Shown here piece after piece: positions 63,117 to 64,000 of a stretch of 64,000 nucleotides of DNA. The position numbers and the translations under genes are program-made. How positions within the stretch are numbered: the first letter of the stretch is position 1; each line of letters begins with the position of its first letter. The notes beneath the pieces were generated by a model that saw only the letters and a program-made list of their open reading frames with translations, was not told the DNA's origin and did not search any database. Origin of the DNA: a bacterium D16-76 (GTDB lineage: Bacteria > Bacillota > Clostridia > Oscillospirales > Acutalibacteraceae); assembly GCA_009917445.1 (NCBI GenBank), contig QZEE01000010.1:1-64000 (forward strand), in the 5' to 3' direction.

Positions 63117-64000
63117 TTAGCCCAACAGCTGCAGCACGCCCTGGGGCACAGCGTTGGCCTGGGCCAGCATAGCCTGTGCGGACTGCACCAGGATGTTGTT
63201 CTTGGTGTAAGCCATCATCTCTTCGGCCACGTCGGTGTCGCGGATGGTGGACTCGGCGTCCTGGATGTTCTCGGCCATGACGCTCAGGTTGTTGGCGGTG
63301 TGCTCGAGACGGTTCTGGGTCGCGCCCAAATCGCCGCGGACGCCGGACACCTGGTTGATAGCGTCACGGATGGTCTTGATAGCAGCGGAAGCCCCTTCGG
63401 GGTTGCTGATATTCAGGTCCGCGATGCCCAGGGCCCTGGTGTGCATGTCGCCGATCTTCACGCTCAGCTGGTTGTAGCTGTCGCTGGTATCGCCGATTTG
63501 CAGCTGCAGGCCTTCGCCGGTGATAACCGGGGCCTTAGAGTTCTCAACCGCCGCCTTGTCGGCCGTGGTGCCGGTCTTGGAGCGGATGGTGAGAATCTTC
63601 TTGTCCGCGTCGTCGCCGGTGCCGTTCTTCACATCCACCTCATAGTCGCTGCCCAGGGCTGTCTGAAGGTTAGCCAGGGCGTCGCCGTCCATGCTTACCT
63701 CAATGTTCTTGCCGTCGGCGGAAGGAGCGCCGGCCGTGCCCTTAACAAAGGTGTAAACCTTGCCGTCAATGTTCAGCTTGTTGCCGGCGGCAAGCTTGGT
63801 GGGGTCAACCGTAATGGCCACGCCAGCGCCCTTGTCGGCGGTAGCGGGGGCGGTCACCTTAATCTTGCTGGTCAGGTCCGCCTCGGTCTTCAGCTCCTTG
63901 CCCGCAGTAGTGGTCTTGCTGGTCTGCTCGAAGTGGATGGTGGTCTTGCCGCCCGCGCTGGAGGAGCCAATCTTCCACTTGCGGCCGTCCGCGGCGGCGA
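63117..64000 (-). CDS. hag: Flagellin, 3' part (N-terminus beyond the window)
   Basis: Filament protein of the flagellum, cut by the right window edge; the frame stays open to base 64000. The C-terminal D1/D0 region is typical: 'LGATQNRLEHTANNLSVMAE' and 'SAQAMLAQANAVPQGVLQLL'. The upstream ~200 residues visible are the variable D2/D3 part, rich in Thr, Ser, Lys, Ala and Gly ('SKTTTAGKELKTEADLTSK', 'TADKGAGVAITV'), with many hydroxyl residues that could carry a modification. A terminator follows, then the modification operon on the same strand. Confidence 0.97.
   Translation of the reverse strand, partial: AAADGRKWKIGSSSAGGKTTIHFEQTSKTTTAGKELKTEADLTSKIKVTAPATADKGAGVAITVDPTKLAAGNKLNIDGKVYTFVKGTAGAPSADGKNIEVSMDGDALANLQTALGSDYEVDVKNGTGDDADKKILTIRSKTGTTADKAAVENSKAPVITGEGLQLQIGDTSDSYNQLSVKIGDMHTRALGIADLNISNPEGASAAIKTIRDAINQVSGVRGDLGATQNRLEHTANNLSVMAENIQDAESTIRDTDVAEEMMAYTKNNILVQSAQAMLAQANAVPQGVLQLLG

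Overview
The window looks like chromosome of a GC-rich, flagellated, low-oxygen Firmicute, most likely a Clostridia member near the Oscillospirales/Ruminococcaceae (inference). The evidence is sigma-A promoters with TTG-rich -35 and TATAAT-like -10 boxes, AGGAGG ribosome binding sites, the dgt-dnaG-rpoD and rpoB-rpoC-rpsL-rpsG-fusA-tuf layouts, a CsoR copper switch, a CsaB-type pyruvyltransferase and a flagellin. I saw no transposase, phage block or CRISPR array.

Layout. 1-434: 3' end of a 23S rRNA, then tRNA-Lys, tRNA-Glu and tRNA-Asn, with no 5S between them. 468-4075: a small protein, then a reverse-strand GntR/ABC ATPase/permease operon with a legible promoter and tandem operator. 4254-7143: rpsO-pnp. 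7341-8618: rpmE, a DUF2087 protein and a YigZ protein. 9120-14120: dgt, dnaG, rpoD, an Rrf2 regulator and a small protein. 14217-15236: a lipoprotein and a candidate small RNA facing rpoB. 15366-27594: rpoB, rpoC, rpsL, rpsG, fusA, tuf. 27662-33186: hisH-hisF, a MATE pump, a PHP protein, an XRE/zinc-ribbon regulator and a SEC-C protein. 33626-36387: a FecBCDE-like importer. 36691-38919: a glycosyltransferase-CsaB fusion. 38979-41988: csoR and a CopA-CopZ fusion. 42168-48642: Na/Pi cotransporter, an unknown protein, ackA opposite tmcAL, and an amidohydrolase. 48916-51788: a solute-binding lipoprotein followed by a chemoreceptor. 51930-55835: a mini-ORF resembling half of a spore SASP, an XRE/membrane cassette, a DUF255 protein and a PHP phosphatase.

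The most exciting region is 56095-64000. Leftward from a flagellin gene runs a tight six-gene operon: a large sulfotransferase-like protein, a CysC-like kinase, a SAM methyltransferase, a PEP-synthase-like enzyme, a class I glutamine amidotransferase and a nucleotidyltransferase. The last five match, family by family, the Campylobacter jejuni Cj1415-Cj1420 enzymes that make the O-methyl phosphoramidate capsule group (CDP-amidate kinase, methyltransferase, L-glutamine kinase, gamma-glutamyl-CDP-amidate hydrolase, cytidylyltransferase). Beside flagellin in a Gram-positive, with a candidate transferase that would fit a 3'-phosphonucleotide donor, this suggests phosphoramidate modification of flagella or another surface polymer.

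A second thread is a family of dispersed intergenic double-hairpin repeats whose stems vary in sequence but keep pairing. They occur after yigZ, before dnaG, after rpoD, in the rpsL leader, around the MATE gene, before and inside the Fec-like operon, before the pyruvyltransferase fusion and after ackA.
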